Positions 1 to 7,343 of a stretch of DNA of 45,137 nt are shown here, one piece after another. The translations under genes and the position numbers were made by a program. Numbering within the stretch: position 1 is the stretch's first letter; each line of letters opens with the position of its first letter. This DNA is from Thiotrichaceae bacterium (lineage in GTDB: Bacteria; Pseudomonadota; Gammaproteobacteria; Thiotrichales; Thiotrichaceae). Under the pieces are notes generated by a model, which saw only the letters and a list, made by a program, of their open reading frames with translations, did not search any database and was not told the DNA's origin. The DNA lies in assembly GCA_026989335.1 (NCBI GenBank), contig JALSJN010000077.1, positions 1 through 45,137 on the forward strand, written 5' to 3'.

Positions 1-1013
1 AGCAAACCGTCACCACTGCGATGCGCATGCTTGATAATGTCATTGAGTACAATTACTACAGCGTGCCGCAAGCGCGTAATTCAAATATGCAGCATCGCCC
101 CGTCGGCATGGGTGTAATGGGTTTCCAGGATGCGCTTTACAAGCAAGATATTCCTTACGCATCAATGGAAGCAGTTGAGTTTGCCGATAAAAGTATGGAA
201 GCCGTTTCTTATTTCGCGATTAAAACATCCTCTGATCTAGCCGAAGAGCGCGGTACTTACCCAAGTTACGAAGGCTCGCTATGGTCACAGGGTGTGTTGC
301 CGATTGATTCTATCAAGCTGATGGAAGCGCAACGTGGCGAACAGTACTACCAAGTTGATAAAACCACCACCTTAGATTGGGATGGCCTGCGCAAGCAAAT
401 CGCCAAAGTCGGCATGCGAAACTCAAACACCATGGCGATTGCGCCTACCGCAACCATTTCAAACATCTGTGGCGTGAGTCAATCGATTGAGCCGACCTAC
501 CAAAATATGTTTGTGAAATCGAATTTATCGGGTGAATTCACCGTAGTAAATCCATACCTTGTTAACGAGCTACACGAGCACGGCCTGTGGGATGAAGTGA
601 TGATTAACGATCTTAAATACTTCGACGGCAGCGTGCAAGAAATCGACCGTGTACCCGATGACATGAAAGCCAAATATGCGACCGCATTTGAAGTTGATTC
701 TCGCTGGTTGATTGAAGCCGGCAGTCGTCGTCAAAAATGGATTGATCAAGGTCAGTCGCTTAATTTATACATGAAAGAGCCATCAGGCACTAAGCTTGAT
801 AACTTGTATAAACTAGCTTGGGTGCGTGGCTTGAAAACAACCTACTACCTTCGCTCTATGGGCGCCACGGCGATGGAGAAGTCGCAGGAGAGTTCGAGCA
901 ATATCAGTAATTCTAGTGAGAATATTCCTGAGGCGCCAGTGACGACTCCGGTGGGGTCTGCAGCGCCAGCGGCGTGTTCAATTTTAGATCCAGATTGCGA
1001 CGCCTGCCAATAA
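1..1013 (+). CDS. nrdA: Ribonucleoside-diphosphate reductase, alpha (large) subunit, 5'-truncated
   Basis: This is the C-terminal part of the class I ribonucleotide reductase catalytic subunit, which reduces NDPs to dNDPs in the cytoplasm together with NrdB. The reading frame is open to the left edge (codons from position 3 read Q-T-V-T-T-A before the first Met at 21), so the gene begins outside the window. Visible family hallmarks are [18 protein letters not shown], the tandem tyrosines in [11 protein letters not shown] that form the end of the radical-transfer path, and a C-terminal DCDACQ tail whose paired cysteines match the swinging redox arm that re-reduces the active site. The last ~40 residues before the tail are a Ser/Pro/Ala-rich flexible linker, as expected. 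nrdB follows 277 bp downstream on the same strand, with a palindromic repeat in between. The identification is firm; only the 5' end is missing. Confidence 0.96.
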   Translation, partial: QTVTTAMRMLDNVIEYNYYSVPQARNSNMQHRPVGMGVMGFQDALYKQDIPYASMEAVEFADKSMEAVSYFAIKTSSDLAEERGTYPSYEGSLWSQGVLPIDSIKLMEAQRGEQYYQVDKTTTLDWDGLRKQIAKVGMRNSNTMAIAPTATISNICGVSQSIEPTYQNMFVKSNLSGEFTVVNPYLVNELHEHGLWDEVMINDLKYFDGSVQEIDRVPDDMKAKYATAFEVDSRWLIEAGSRRQKWIDQGQSLNLYMKEPSGTKLDNLYKLAWVRGLKTTYYLRSMGATAMEKSQESSSNISNSSENIPEAPVTTPVGSAAPAACSILDPDCDACQ

Positions 1014-1039
1014 TCTGATACTGTCTTTACGTCGATAGC

Positions 1040-1124
1040 TGCGTTGCGAGCTATTCAAAAATCGAGTCACGTACTTTAGTACGCTCCCTGATTTTCGGAT
1101 AACTCGCGCCTTGCTCTCAACGCA
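1040..1124. repeat. Imperfect 85-bp palindrome (REP/MITE-like hairpin) between nrdA and nrdB
   Basis: The segment folds on itself. The outer arms are TGCGTTG (1040-1046) and CAACGCA (1118-1124). The centre is CGTACT-TT-AGTACG (1070-1083). Between them lie many paired bases, such as GAGCTATTC against GGATAACTC. It begins about 27 bp after the nrdA stop. Such structures are typical of dispersed intergenic repeats in gammaproteobacteria. Inside an operon it could stabilise or attenuate the nrdA mRNA upstream of nrdB. No second copy was seen in this window, so repeat status is inferred from structure only. Confidence 0.6.
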
Positions 1125-1190
1125 AATACAAGCACCAGATGGATTAGTACAACTATAAATTTTTTAGAAAAAACCAAGGAAGGATGCGGA

Positions 1191-1334
1191 ATGGCTCAAA
1201 TAAAAAAGACAATCCGATCTATAAAAAAGACAACAACAAGGGCGGCAAAAGTGCGAATGAATAGCACGCGTCAAAAACGGAGAACATATCATGCTCAATT
1301 GGGACAACCCACTCGAACAAGTACAGCCAGCTAA
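1191..1334 (+). CDS. Possible small basic protein/leader peptide overlapping the nrdB start
   Basis: A 47-codon frame (ATG 1191, TAA 1332-1334) starts 7 nt after a strong AAGGAAGG Shine-Dalgarno sequence (1176-1183). It runs out of frame into the first ~15 codons of nrdB. The product begins MAQIKKTIRSIKK and is very rich in Lys, Arg and Thr, with about 30% basic residues, like a nucleic-acid-binding tail. Its ribosome binding site looks better than that of nrdB (GGAG near 1279), so it might be a translationally coupled leader peptide. I recognise no family. The alternative is that it is spurious and the AAGGAAGG is fortuitous. Confidence 0.3.
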   Translation: MAQIKKTIRSIKKTTTRAAKVRMNSTRQKRRTYHAQLGQPTRTSTAS

Positions 1335-2565
1335 CAAATCAACTACAGCGCCAATTCCTCCGAGTGCTCCCATGGTGAATGACGAGCCTCAAACCTTAGC
1401 AGCATCTTACGCAAGCAGTGATGTGATAGGTGATATGTCATTTGATGATACTGGTGTAACGCTGCCCGAGGTGAAAGCTCCAGCTGATGATGCCGATGCA
1501 AAGCTTGCAAAAGATGCCGTTGAAGGGATTGAGCGTGATCTAGCAGAAGCGATTCATGGGATTGCGCCAGTTAAAGCGAGCGACAAGCGCGTTATCAATG
1601 GTGAGGCAGACGTAAACCAGCTCGCGCCATTCAAATACCCATGGGCGTGGGAGTACTTTCTTAATGCCAATAAAAATCATTGGACACCGCTCGATATTAA
1701 TATGTCACAAGACATTCAAGACTATCAGCACAAGTTAAGCGACAGCGAAAAGCACGTGTACGAAAACGTACTTGCTTACTTAACAACCTCTGATATTTTA
1801 GCCATGCGCAATATCGGTTTAGCCGTCATGGAAAAAATGACCGCGCCTGAGCTACAAATCTACCAAGCTCGCCAAGTGTATGAAGAAGCACTCCACACAT
1901 GGACCTATCAGCACTGCATCGAAACCATCGGACTAGATCAAGGCGAAATCTACAATCGCTACCGTGTTGTGCCAGCAATACACGGAAAAATCAAACTCGC
2001 CAATAAACGCTTAGATTCAGTTATGCGCTCAGATATGGATTTGCGCGACCCTAAAAATCTCACTGAATTTGTCATGGCATATATATTTTTCGCCGCCATC
2101 TTCGAAGGCACATGGTTCTATAACGGCTTCACTCCTATCTTCTCACTACAACGCCGAGGCTTAATGAAAGGCACCGCCGAGCAACTACAATACATCATGC
2201 GCGACGAAGTCATGCACGCATCATTCGGCATCCGCGTAGTAAAACAAATTATGCTAGAAAACGATGTAACGCTAGACCCGAAAGCCATCCGCGATATGTG
2301 GGACGAGTCAGAAAAAGCAGAAATCGACTACGCACACTACATCCTCAAAAGCCCAATTCTAGGCTACACCGCAGAAGACCACATCGAACAGTATCGCTTT
2401 ATCGCCAATCGTCGTGCAAGACAGCTAGGCCTAGAAGAGCCATACCCGAACGCACAAAACCGCACACCTTGGTTGGATGAGCAGGCGAACATGAAAAAAG
2501 AGAAGAATTTCTTTGAAACGAGAGTTACTGAGTATCAGACTGGTGGGGCGTTGGATTGGGGGTGA
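1291..2565 (+). CDS. nrdB: Ribonucleoside-diphosphate reductase, beta (radical) subunit
   Basis: This is the di-iron tyrosyl-radical subunit of class Ia ribonucleotide reductase; it generates the radical used by NrdA. The 424 residues include an approximately 100-residue acidic, Ala-rich N-terminal extension, which is also common in Pseudomonas NrdB. Metal and radical residues are all recognisable by alignment with E. coli: D168 (TTSD), E199 and H202 (EALH), and the radical tyrosine Y206 (EALHTWTY). The later ligands are in FEGTWFY and RDEVMH. The C-terminus (TRVTEYQTGGALDWG) is the peptide that docks to NrdA. The start MLNWDNP matches the family start (MLSWDEF in Pseudomonas) and has GGAG about 8 nt upstream. 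It is co-directional with nrdA. Confidence 0.97.
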   Translation: MLNWDNPLEQVQPANKSTTAPIPPSAPMVNDEPQTLAASYASSDVIGDMSFDDTGVTLPEVKAPADDADAKLAKDAVEGIERDLAEAIHGIAPVKASDKRVINGEADVNQLAPFKYPWAWEYFLNANKNHWTPLDINMSQDIQDYQHKLSDSEKHVYENVLAYLTTSDILAMRNIGLAVMEKMTAPELQIYQARQVYEEALHTWTYQHCIETIGLDQGEIYNRYRVVPAIHGKIKLANKRLDSVMRSDMDLRDPKNLTEFVMAYIFFAAIFEGTWFYNGFTPIFSLQRRGLMKGTAEQLQYIMRDEVMHASFGIRVVKQIMLENDVTLDPKAIRDMWDESEKAEIDYAHYILKSPILGYTAEDHIEQYRFIANRRARQLGLEEPYPNAQNRTPWLDEQANMKKEKNFFETRVTEYQTGGALDWG

Positions 2566-2908
2566 TTTTCATAAAATAAATATATATATGAAAATAAGAA
2601 AAGAGCTAAGAAGGGGAGAGAAGAGGGTAGTAATTATTACAGTTGGATTCTAGTGATCCTCTTATTCAATTATCTCACGCAATACCGTGGTCAGAATTCA
2701 CCTCGCAGAAAAACCAACATCCCTTGCTACAACGAACATCGGCACTTCCTTTCAGAGGGTGCAGCGATGTACTTTTTAGCGCCTAGGGCGCTTTAGAAAG
2801 CAATTTTTAAGCATATTAGCCTTTCCTTAATTAACCCGCTTGATAATGTTGCCCTCATCTGTACAATCCCCTCACCCCTAATAATCAGCCATAAGCTGAG
2901 GTGTATTT
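2566..2908. other. Intergenic region after nrdB (343 bp) with two hairpins
   Basis: No convincing ORF was found. Immediately after nrdB, ATTTTCATA (2565-2573) and TATGAAAAT (2587-2595) form a 9-bp AT-rich inverted repeat around an A/T loop, but no T-run follows. A GC-rich hairpin AGCGCC-TAG-GGCGCT lies at 2778-2792, preceded by a T-run and followed by TT only. Either might mark the end of the nrdAB transcript, but neither is a classic intrinsic terminator. The right end carries the promoter listed for the downstream peptidase gene. Confidence 0.5.
2841..2868 (+). promoter_or_regulatory. Sigma70-type promoter upstream of the M23 peptidase gene
   Basis: TTGATA (2841-2846) and TACAAT (2863-2868) are separated by 16 bp, and the -10 ends 40 bp before the ATG. 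Both hexamers differ from consensus at one position. This is a pattern match, not an experimental result. Confidence 0.55.
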
Positions 2909-3574
2909 ATGTCCCCTAAAGCTACCTTAACAGCGACTATTTTCGGATTTGTTACATTATTTGTTTTTTCCGCTACTTACGTTGCTTCGCAAAAATTAAT
3001 ACTTAAACCTGCTATTAATAGCATAACTATACAAAAGTCAGAATACTCTCAACAGTTACAAACTAAAGTACTCGCCTTGAGGCAGAGTTTTAATAAAATA
3101 CCACTAACGCGCCATTTGCATGTAGATAGCTCAATACAACAACGTGCAATCAATATCAGTAACTTTCCTGTTAAAACGGGTTATGTTTCATCTCGATTTG
3201 GGCTTCGAAAAGATCCTATTCATGGGAAAAGTCGCATACATAATGGTTTAGATATAGCTGCTCGAAGTGGTACATTTGTTTATGCTTTAGGAAAAGGTAA
3301 AGTTATATTTTCTGGTTATAAGAACGGCTTTGGTAATGTTGTAGAAGTGCAACACGGGAGTACGGTAATTAGTCGTTATGCGCATCTTGATATGAGTTTA
3401 ATTGATGTGGGACGTGAATTAGATGGGACTGAGATTATTGGCGTGGTGGGTACTACGGGGCGTTCAACCGGTCCTCATTTGCATCTTGAAGTTCGCTTTA
3501 ATGGTAAAGCGGTAAATCCTGAGCCTTATTTATCTAAGGTAAGACCCACTTCAGTTGCTCAAGTGAAGCATTAA
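2909..3574 (+). CDS. M23 family metallopeptidase (LytM-like), membrane-anchored
   Basis: This 221-residue protein has an N-terminal hydrophobic segment (about residues 8-28) that looks like a signal anchor. A short linker leads into a C-terminal M23/LytM domain. The zinc-site pattern is complete: H111 and D115 in HNGLDIA, and H190 and H192 in GPHLHLEV. M23 enzymes with these residues hydrolyse peptidoglycan cross-bridges in the periplasm; members without them act as amidase activators. This one is predicted to be catalytically competent. It has its own promoter and a GAGGTG ribosome site. The last codons overlap the convergent phosphoribosyltransferase gene: the palindrome TTAA at 3571-3574 supplies both stop codons. 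The exact cleavage specificity cannot be told. Confidence 0.88.
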   Translation: MSPKATLTATIFGFVTLFVFSATYVASQKLILKPAINSITIQKSEYSQQLQTKVLALRQSFNKIPLTRHLHVDSSIQQRAINISNFPVKTGYVSSRFGLRKDPIHGKSRIHNGLDIAARSGTFVYALGKGKVIFSGYKNGFGNVVEVQHGSTVISRYAHLDMSLIDVGRELDGTEIIGVVGTTGRSTGPHLHLEVRFNGKAVNPEPYLSKVRPTSVAQVKH

Positions 3575-4188
3575 TAGTGGCTTGATAGTTTATTAATGCC
3601 TGACGGATTATTAATGAGCTGTGGTTCTAAGTAGGGAAGCAAAAAACGCTTATTTTGTTTAATTTCCTCAAGAGATAGACCATTTATTTCATAGGGAAAC
3701 ACTAGCCAATCTTCAGTTTCATGTAAGCAATAGTCGGGAGAAAACGCTACGCTCTTATAAGAAGGCCTTTGCCATAAGGTTGCTACTTTTACTTTTTTAG
3801 GCATATTCCTTTTTAGTCTATTTTCTAGCCTTTGTATAATCGCATCTATATTTTTGCCTGTACTAAAAACATCATCTACGATGAGTAGTGAATCATCGGC
3901 ATTGAGGTTTTCTAGTAAGTATTGCGTACCATGCACGCGTAATTCGGCATCAGCGGATACAATATTTTCTTGATAAGAAGGTTCGCCGCGATAGGATGTG
4001 CGTAAGGATAGGTGGTTGGTTTGGATGCCGAGGGTTTGTAAGGATTCTTGAACGTATATGCCCACAGCACTGCCACCTCTCCATAAGCCGACAATAAAGG
4101 TGGGTTTAAAACCACTTTCAAAAATACTCACACCGAGTTTGAAAGCGTCTAAAATGAGTGTTTCTTCATCAAGAAATTTCTTTTTCAT
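3571..4188 (-). CDS. Phosphoribosyltransferase family protein (paralogue 1)
   Basis: This 205-residue cytoplasmic protein has the type I phosphoribosyltransferase fold. WRGGSAVGIYVQE is the hood/PPi-loop region, and LLIVDDVFSTGKNIDA is the PRPP-binding signature (two acidic residues followed by a small Thr/Gly loop). The C-terminal part (HETEDWLVFPYEI) contains the Trp that stacks on bases in hypoxanthine/xanthine-guanine PRTases. The base substrate is not evident. It is divergent from, and clearly paralogous to, the gene at 4231, sharing LGV/QVL-KSGF(K/E)PTFI, WRGG and VDDVF. The starts are 42 bp apart. It could salvage purines or be a nucleotide-sensing regulator of that family. Confidence 0.85.
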   Translation of the reverse strand: MKKKFLDEETLILDAFKLGVSIFESGFKPTFIVGLWRGGSAVGIYVQESLQTLGIQTNHLSLRTSYRGEPSYQENIVSADAELRVHGTQYLLENLNADDSLLIVDDVFSTGKNIDAIIQRLENRLKRNMPKKVKVATLWQRPSYKSVAFSPDYCLHETEDWLVFPYEINGLSLEEIKQNKRFLLPYLEPQLINNPSGINKLSSHY

Positions 4189-4230
4189 TTAATTTCTAAC
4201 ATTATCAGAAAATATGAATATACTCTTATC

Positions 4231-4794
4231 ATGTGTAAAGTCTATCTAACAGCACAAGGTTTATTGGAAGATTCTTTTAAGTTGGCGCAGCAAGTTTTAA
4301 AAAGTGGTTTTGAGCCGACCTTTATTATCGCTGTTTGGCGAGGTGGCGCACCTATTGGGATTGCGGTGCAAGAGTACTTACAGTTTCATGGGATTCAATC
4401 TGACCATATTGCCATTCGTACTTCCTCATATTCAGGGATAGATAATCAGTCGCGAGAAGTTAAGGTATCGGGGTTGGATTATTTAATTAAGACGATGCAA
4501 TACTCAGATCGCTTGTTAATTGTAGATGATGTGTTTGATACAGGACGCTCAGTTGAAGCGATTATTAATCAGCTGAATGAAAAGTTGCGGTTGAACACAC
4601 CAGAAGATATACGCATTGCTGTGCCGTATTATAAACCCGCTCGAAATCAAATTGATCGTGAGCCTGATTTTGTGGTGCATAAAACGGCAGATTGGCTAAA
4701 GTACCCGCATTCATTAGAAGGCTTGGATAGGGCTGAAATGCAAGAGGAGCGCCCTGAGATATATGAAATTATTAAGAATTACCTACCTGATTAG
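4231..4794 (+). CDS. Phosphoribosyltransferase family protein (paralogue 2)
   Basis: This 187-residue type I PRTase is homologous to the divergent neighbour. AVWRGGAPIGIAVQEYL precedes the PRPP signature LLIVDDVFDTGRSVEA, followed by HKTADWLKYPHSLEG near the C-terminus. All key positions of the PRPP loop are present, so activity is plausible. The usual prediction would be a hypoxanthine or xanthine-guanine phosphoribosyltransferase-like enzyme, but substrate residues cannot be assigned here. The ribosome site before the ATG is weak. The short 42-bp divergent spacer probably holds promoters for both copies. The two genes look like an inverted duplication that has diverged considerably. Confidence 0.85.
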   Translation: MCKVYLTAQGLLEDSFKLAQQVLKSGFEPTFIIAVWRGGAPIGIAVQEYLQFHGIQSDHIAIRTSSYSGIDNQSREVKVSGLDYLIKTMQYSDRLLIVDDVFDTGRSVEAIINQLNEKLRLNTPEDIRIAVPYYKPARNQIDREPDFVVHKTADWLKYPHSLEGLDRAEMQEERPEIYEIIKNYLPD

Positions 4795-4822
4795 TAAGCG
4801 ATAAGATTTAGCTTAAAGAAAA

Positions 4823-4851
4823 CTGACAGGAATATCAGCATATGCTAATAT
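4823..4851 (+). promoter_or_regulatory. Strong sigma70-type promoter for the secreted low-complexity protein gene
   Basis: CTGACA (4823-4828) and TAATAT (4846-4851) are separated by exactly 17 bp, 33 bp ahead of the ATG at 4885. A purine-rich AGAGG ribosome site lies in between. This is among the best promoter matches in the window. Confidence 0.65.
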
Positions 4852-4884
4852 ACTTTTAACGTAGATATTGATAGAGGTTCAAAT

Positions 4885-5712
4885 ATGAAATTTAAAAACT
4901 CACTTGCTCTGCTTTTGGTGTTATCACCGATTTCCGCTTCTGTAGTGAATGCAGAGAGCAATACTAACCAGTTTCCGCCTGCCAATGTGTTTGATTCTCG
5001 AGTGTTTCCAAAGTTACCTCAACAACAAATGCCTTACTCTACTGGAATGAAGGCGATGCCAAGGGCTCCAATCTCTAGGAGGCTACCAAGCGCGAATCAA
5101 AGAACCATGCCTCAAAGAAGAATACCCGCTATTCCTTATAACCAGCGCCGCATTAATCCACAAACTTCTCGACTGATGGCGCCGGGTTATCCTCAGGCTA
5201 ATCGTTTTAATCAACACCCCATTCCCGTGCCCCTATCGATGAGAAATAATTACCCAAAAGGTAATAACAACACGTTTCCTTTTTCTAATAATATGATGCC
5301 TTTTGGTAATCAGAATAATGGTTTTAACCCCTTCTCAAACAACAGTATGCCTTTTTCAAACGGTAATGGCATGATGCCTAAAAACCCGATGAAAAATATG
5401 TTTGGTAGCAATAACAATAATATGTCGATGCCGTTTTTCCCTTCTAACAATAAAAAGCGTAAAAAAGCATGGGGGACTGAGCGAAATATTTGGCCTGATT
5501 TTTATACAGATTTTACGGATGAAGCTTGGGATACGGTAATGAGTGGGCCAAGAAAATTAGGTACTATGCCAGGCGGTTGGCGTTTTCCTTATATTAGTAT
5601 GCCAGACCCTGTAACCGTCTCGGATGCTATCGCTAATCAATTCCCGCCTATTGCAGAAGAGGCGGGAAAAATGGCCGATTTTTCTGATTGGGGCATATTT
5701 GATAATAAATAG
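4885..5712 (+). CDS. Secreted low-complexity Asn/Met/Pro/Phe-rich protein, unknown function
   Basis: This 275-residue protein starts with a clear Sec signal peptide (basic MKFKNS, hydrophobic core, cleavage likely after SVVNA, about residue 23). Residues ~25-110 are Pro/Arg/Gln-rich. Residues ~113-190 are a low-complexity block built from Asn runs and repeated MPF(S/G)N-like units. The C-terminal ~85 residues look folded and aromatic: WGTERNIWPDFYTDF, then PGGWRFPYISMPDPVTV. I do not recognise the family. The composition suggests an extracytoplasmic structural or assembly protein rather than an enzyme. It has its own strong promoter and precedes the lytic transglycosylase gene by 97 bp. The expected location is the periplasm or outside the cell. 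Confidence 0.75.
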   Translation: MKFKNSLALLLVLSPISASVVNAESNTNQFPPANVFDSRVFPKLPQQQMPYSTGMKAMPRAPISRRLPSANQRTMPQRRIPAIPYNQRRINPQTSRLMAPGYPQANRFNQHPIPVPLSMRNNYPKGNNNTFPFSNNMMPFGNQNNGFNPFSNNSMPFSNGNGMMPKNPMKNMFGSNNNNMSMPFFPSNNKKRKKAWGTERNIWPDFYTDFTDEAWDTVMSGPRKLGTMPGGWRFPYISMPDPVTVSDAIANQFPPIAEEAGKMADFSDWGIFDNK

Positions 5713-5809
5713 ATTCTATTCAGCTTACATTTAGATTTAGTCTGTAGAATGCTTGTCATGTGATAGTTAAGTCTATCTTTCAAGGATTGATAAAAGGGTA
5801 AGCAATATA

Positions 5810-7237
5810 ATGAATAAAAGAATAATTCTAAAAAGTGCATGTCTAATAGCATTTAGTGTAGGGCTTGCTGCATGTAGCCAAAGGCAGAACGAGCCTGCTG
5901 AAGCAAAGACAAAACCAACGGTAAAATATCGTGCTAATGTATCTGCAAAACCTAACAAGCTAATAACTCCTAAGGTTGTAGTAAAAACAGAAAAGCTTGT
6001 TATTGAAAAGCGTTCGCCTATAAAGGTAGTTGCTCAAAGAAAAGTTATTCAAAAAAGGCGCGTTGTTAGACGTGCAGCTGTGAAAAGCAGGCAAGAAGCT
6101 CGTCCACGTGCGCATAATCGTAAAGTTGTTGCACGCCAAAGAGCGAGACAGCAGCGCCAACAGCCACGCCAAAGACAAAATCATTACCGCGCCCCAGTAA
6201 GTAAAGCACGCTATGCCTCGTTACAGGGTGATTATGCGGGCAACCCACAAACACGGGCATTTATTAATATGATGTCTGCAAAACATGGTTTTGATCGTGG
6301 TTACTTAAACTACTTATTCTCAAATACGAAATCAACACCGTTTCTTGCGCGTATGGCGTATGCGGATGGTCATCCCAAAAGGCGTGTTAATAAAAAGCCT
6401 CGTAAAGGCCGTTGGACACGTTACCGTGGGAATTTTTTAACCCCAAGAACTATTAACAAAGGCTTGGCCTTTGCACGTGCTAACCGCGTCGCATTACAAC
6501 GTGCGGAAGATAAATACGGGGTTCCAAAAGAATACATACTCGGCATTATTGGTGTAGAAACGCGTTACGGTGAAAATGTCGGTAAAAACAGAGCTATTGA
6601 TGCACTCTCAGCAATGGGTTTTGAAAATGCACGTCGCGGAAAATATTTTCAAAGTGAGTTAGAAGCATTCTTAGTTATGTCACGCAAAGAGGGGCTTGAT
6701 CCCTTACGCCCAATGGCATCTTACGCGGGCGCATTAGGCTTATGCCAATTTATGCCTAGTAACATTAAACGTTACGCTGTTGACCATGATCGCAGTGGCA
6801 CAGTAAATTTATGGACGCCACACGATGCCATCGGGAGTGTTGCCAACTACTTTAAAAAGCACGGCTGGCGCACTGGTGGAACCGTTGCGGTTCGTGCAAA
6901 CTCAAGCAGCTCACGTTACAAAACATTAAAAACAGGTTTCAAAAGTAGCCATAGTTTATCGCGCTTAAAAAGCAAAGGCGTATCAGCTAGAAACTTAGGT
7001 AATATCTCAGGCAAAGCCAGTTTGTTAAAACTCAGCACTTACGGCGGTGATGAGCTTTGGTTAGGTGGTCATAACTTCTACGTAATCACTCGCTACAACC
7101 ACAGTACGCATTATGCAATGGCGGTACATCAGCTTGGGCAAGCAATTAAAGCACGCCTTGGTGGTCGTGGAGCAGTTCGACAAGCATCAAATGATATTGA
7201 CTTACACAGTGATGATTTAGCTTTATTGATGAAATAA
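5810..7237 (+). CDS. Lytic murein transglycosylase B-type lipoprotein (MltB family)
   Basis: This 475-residue protein has a lipoprotein signal ending at C22 (lipobox LAAC), so it is probably outer-membrane anchored. Residues ~25-130 form an unusually Lys/Arg/Gln-rich linker. The remainder is the MltB (SLT_2) domain. VPKEYILGIIGVETRYG carries the catalytic glutamate at E250, and MASYAGALGLCQFMPS is the family substrate-groove motif. It should cleave the MurNAc-GlcNAc bond of peptidoglycan with formation of 1,6-anhydro ends. The C-terminal section (GGDELWLGGHNFYVITRYN) is also typical. The basic linker may bind anionic polymers of the wall or outer membrane (inference). An intrinsic terminator follows. 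Confidence 0.9.
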   Translation: MNKRIILKSACLIAFSVGLAACSQRQNEPAEAKTKPTVKYRANVSAKPNKLITPKVVVKTEKLVIEKRSPIKVVAQRKVIQKRRVVRRAAVKSRQEARPRAHNRKVVARQRARQQRQQPRQRQNHYRAPVSKARYASLQGDYAGNPQTRAFINMMSAKHGFDRGYLNYLFSNTKSTPFLARMAYADGHPKRRVNKKPRKGRWTRYRGNFLTPRTINKGLAFARANRVALQRAEDKYGVPKEYILGIIGVETRYGENVGKNRAIDALSAMGFENARRGKYFQSELEAFLVMSRKEGLDPLRPMASYAGALGLCQFMPSNIKRYAVDHDRSGTVNLWTPHDAIGSVANYFKKHGWRTGGTVAVRANSSSSRYKTLKTGFKSSHSLSRLKSKGVSARNLGNISGKASLLKLSTYGGDELWLGGHNFYVITRYNHSTHYAMAVHQLGQAIKARLGGRGAVRQASNDIDLHSDDLALLMK

Positions 7238-7275
7238 AGGTCGGCTATGCTTGATTAGCAAGCACAGAGCCATAT

Positions 7276-7310
7276 AATGCACAGTTCTTTTTAAAGACTG
7301 TGCATTTTTT
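7276..7310 (+). terminator. Intrinsic terminator after the MltB-type gene
   Basis: ATGCACAGT (7277-7285) pairs with ACTGTGCAT (7297-7305) around an A/T-rich loop, followed by TTTTT. This is a stem of 9 bp plus U-tract, lying 38 bp past the stop codon of the transglycosylase gene and before ybiT. Confidence 0.8.
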
Positions 7311-7343
7311 ATGCCTGTCACATAATTACACAGGTATCTCGTT

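Noticed and set aside
2778-2792. AGCGCC-TAG-GGCGCT hairpin as nrdB terminator
   Set aside because: Over 200 bp past the stop and not followed by a U-tract. Kept only as a note in the intergenic entry.
4870-4885. GGTTCAAAT near 4875 as a tRNA T-loop
   Set aside because: No acceptor, D or anticodon arm around it. It is the ribosome-site region of the following gene.
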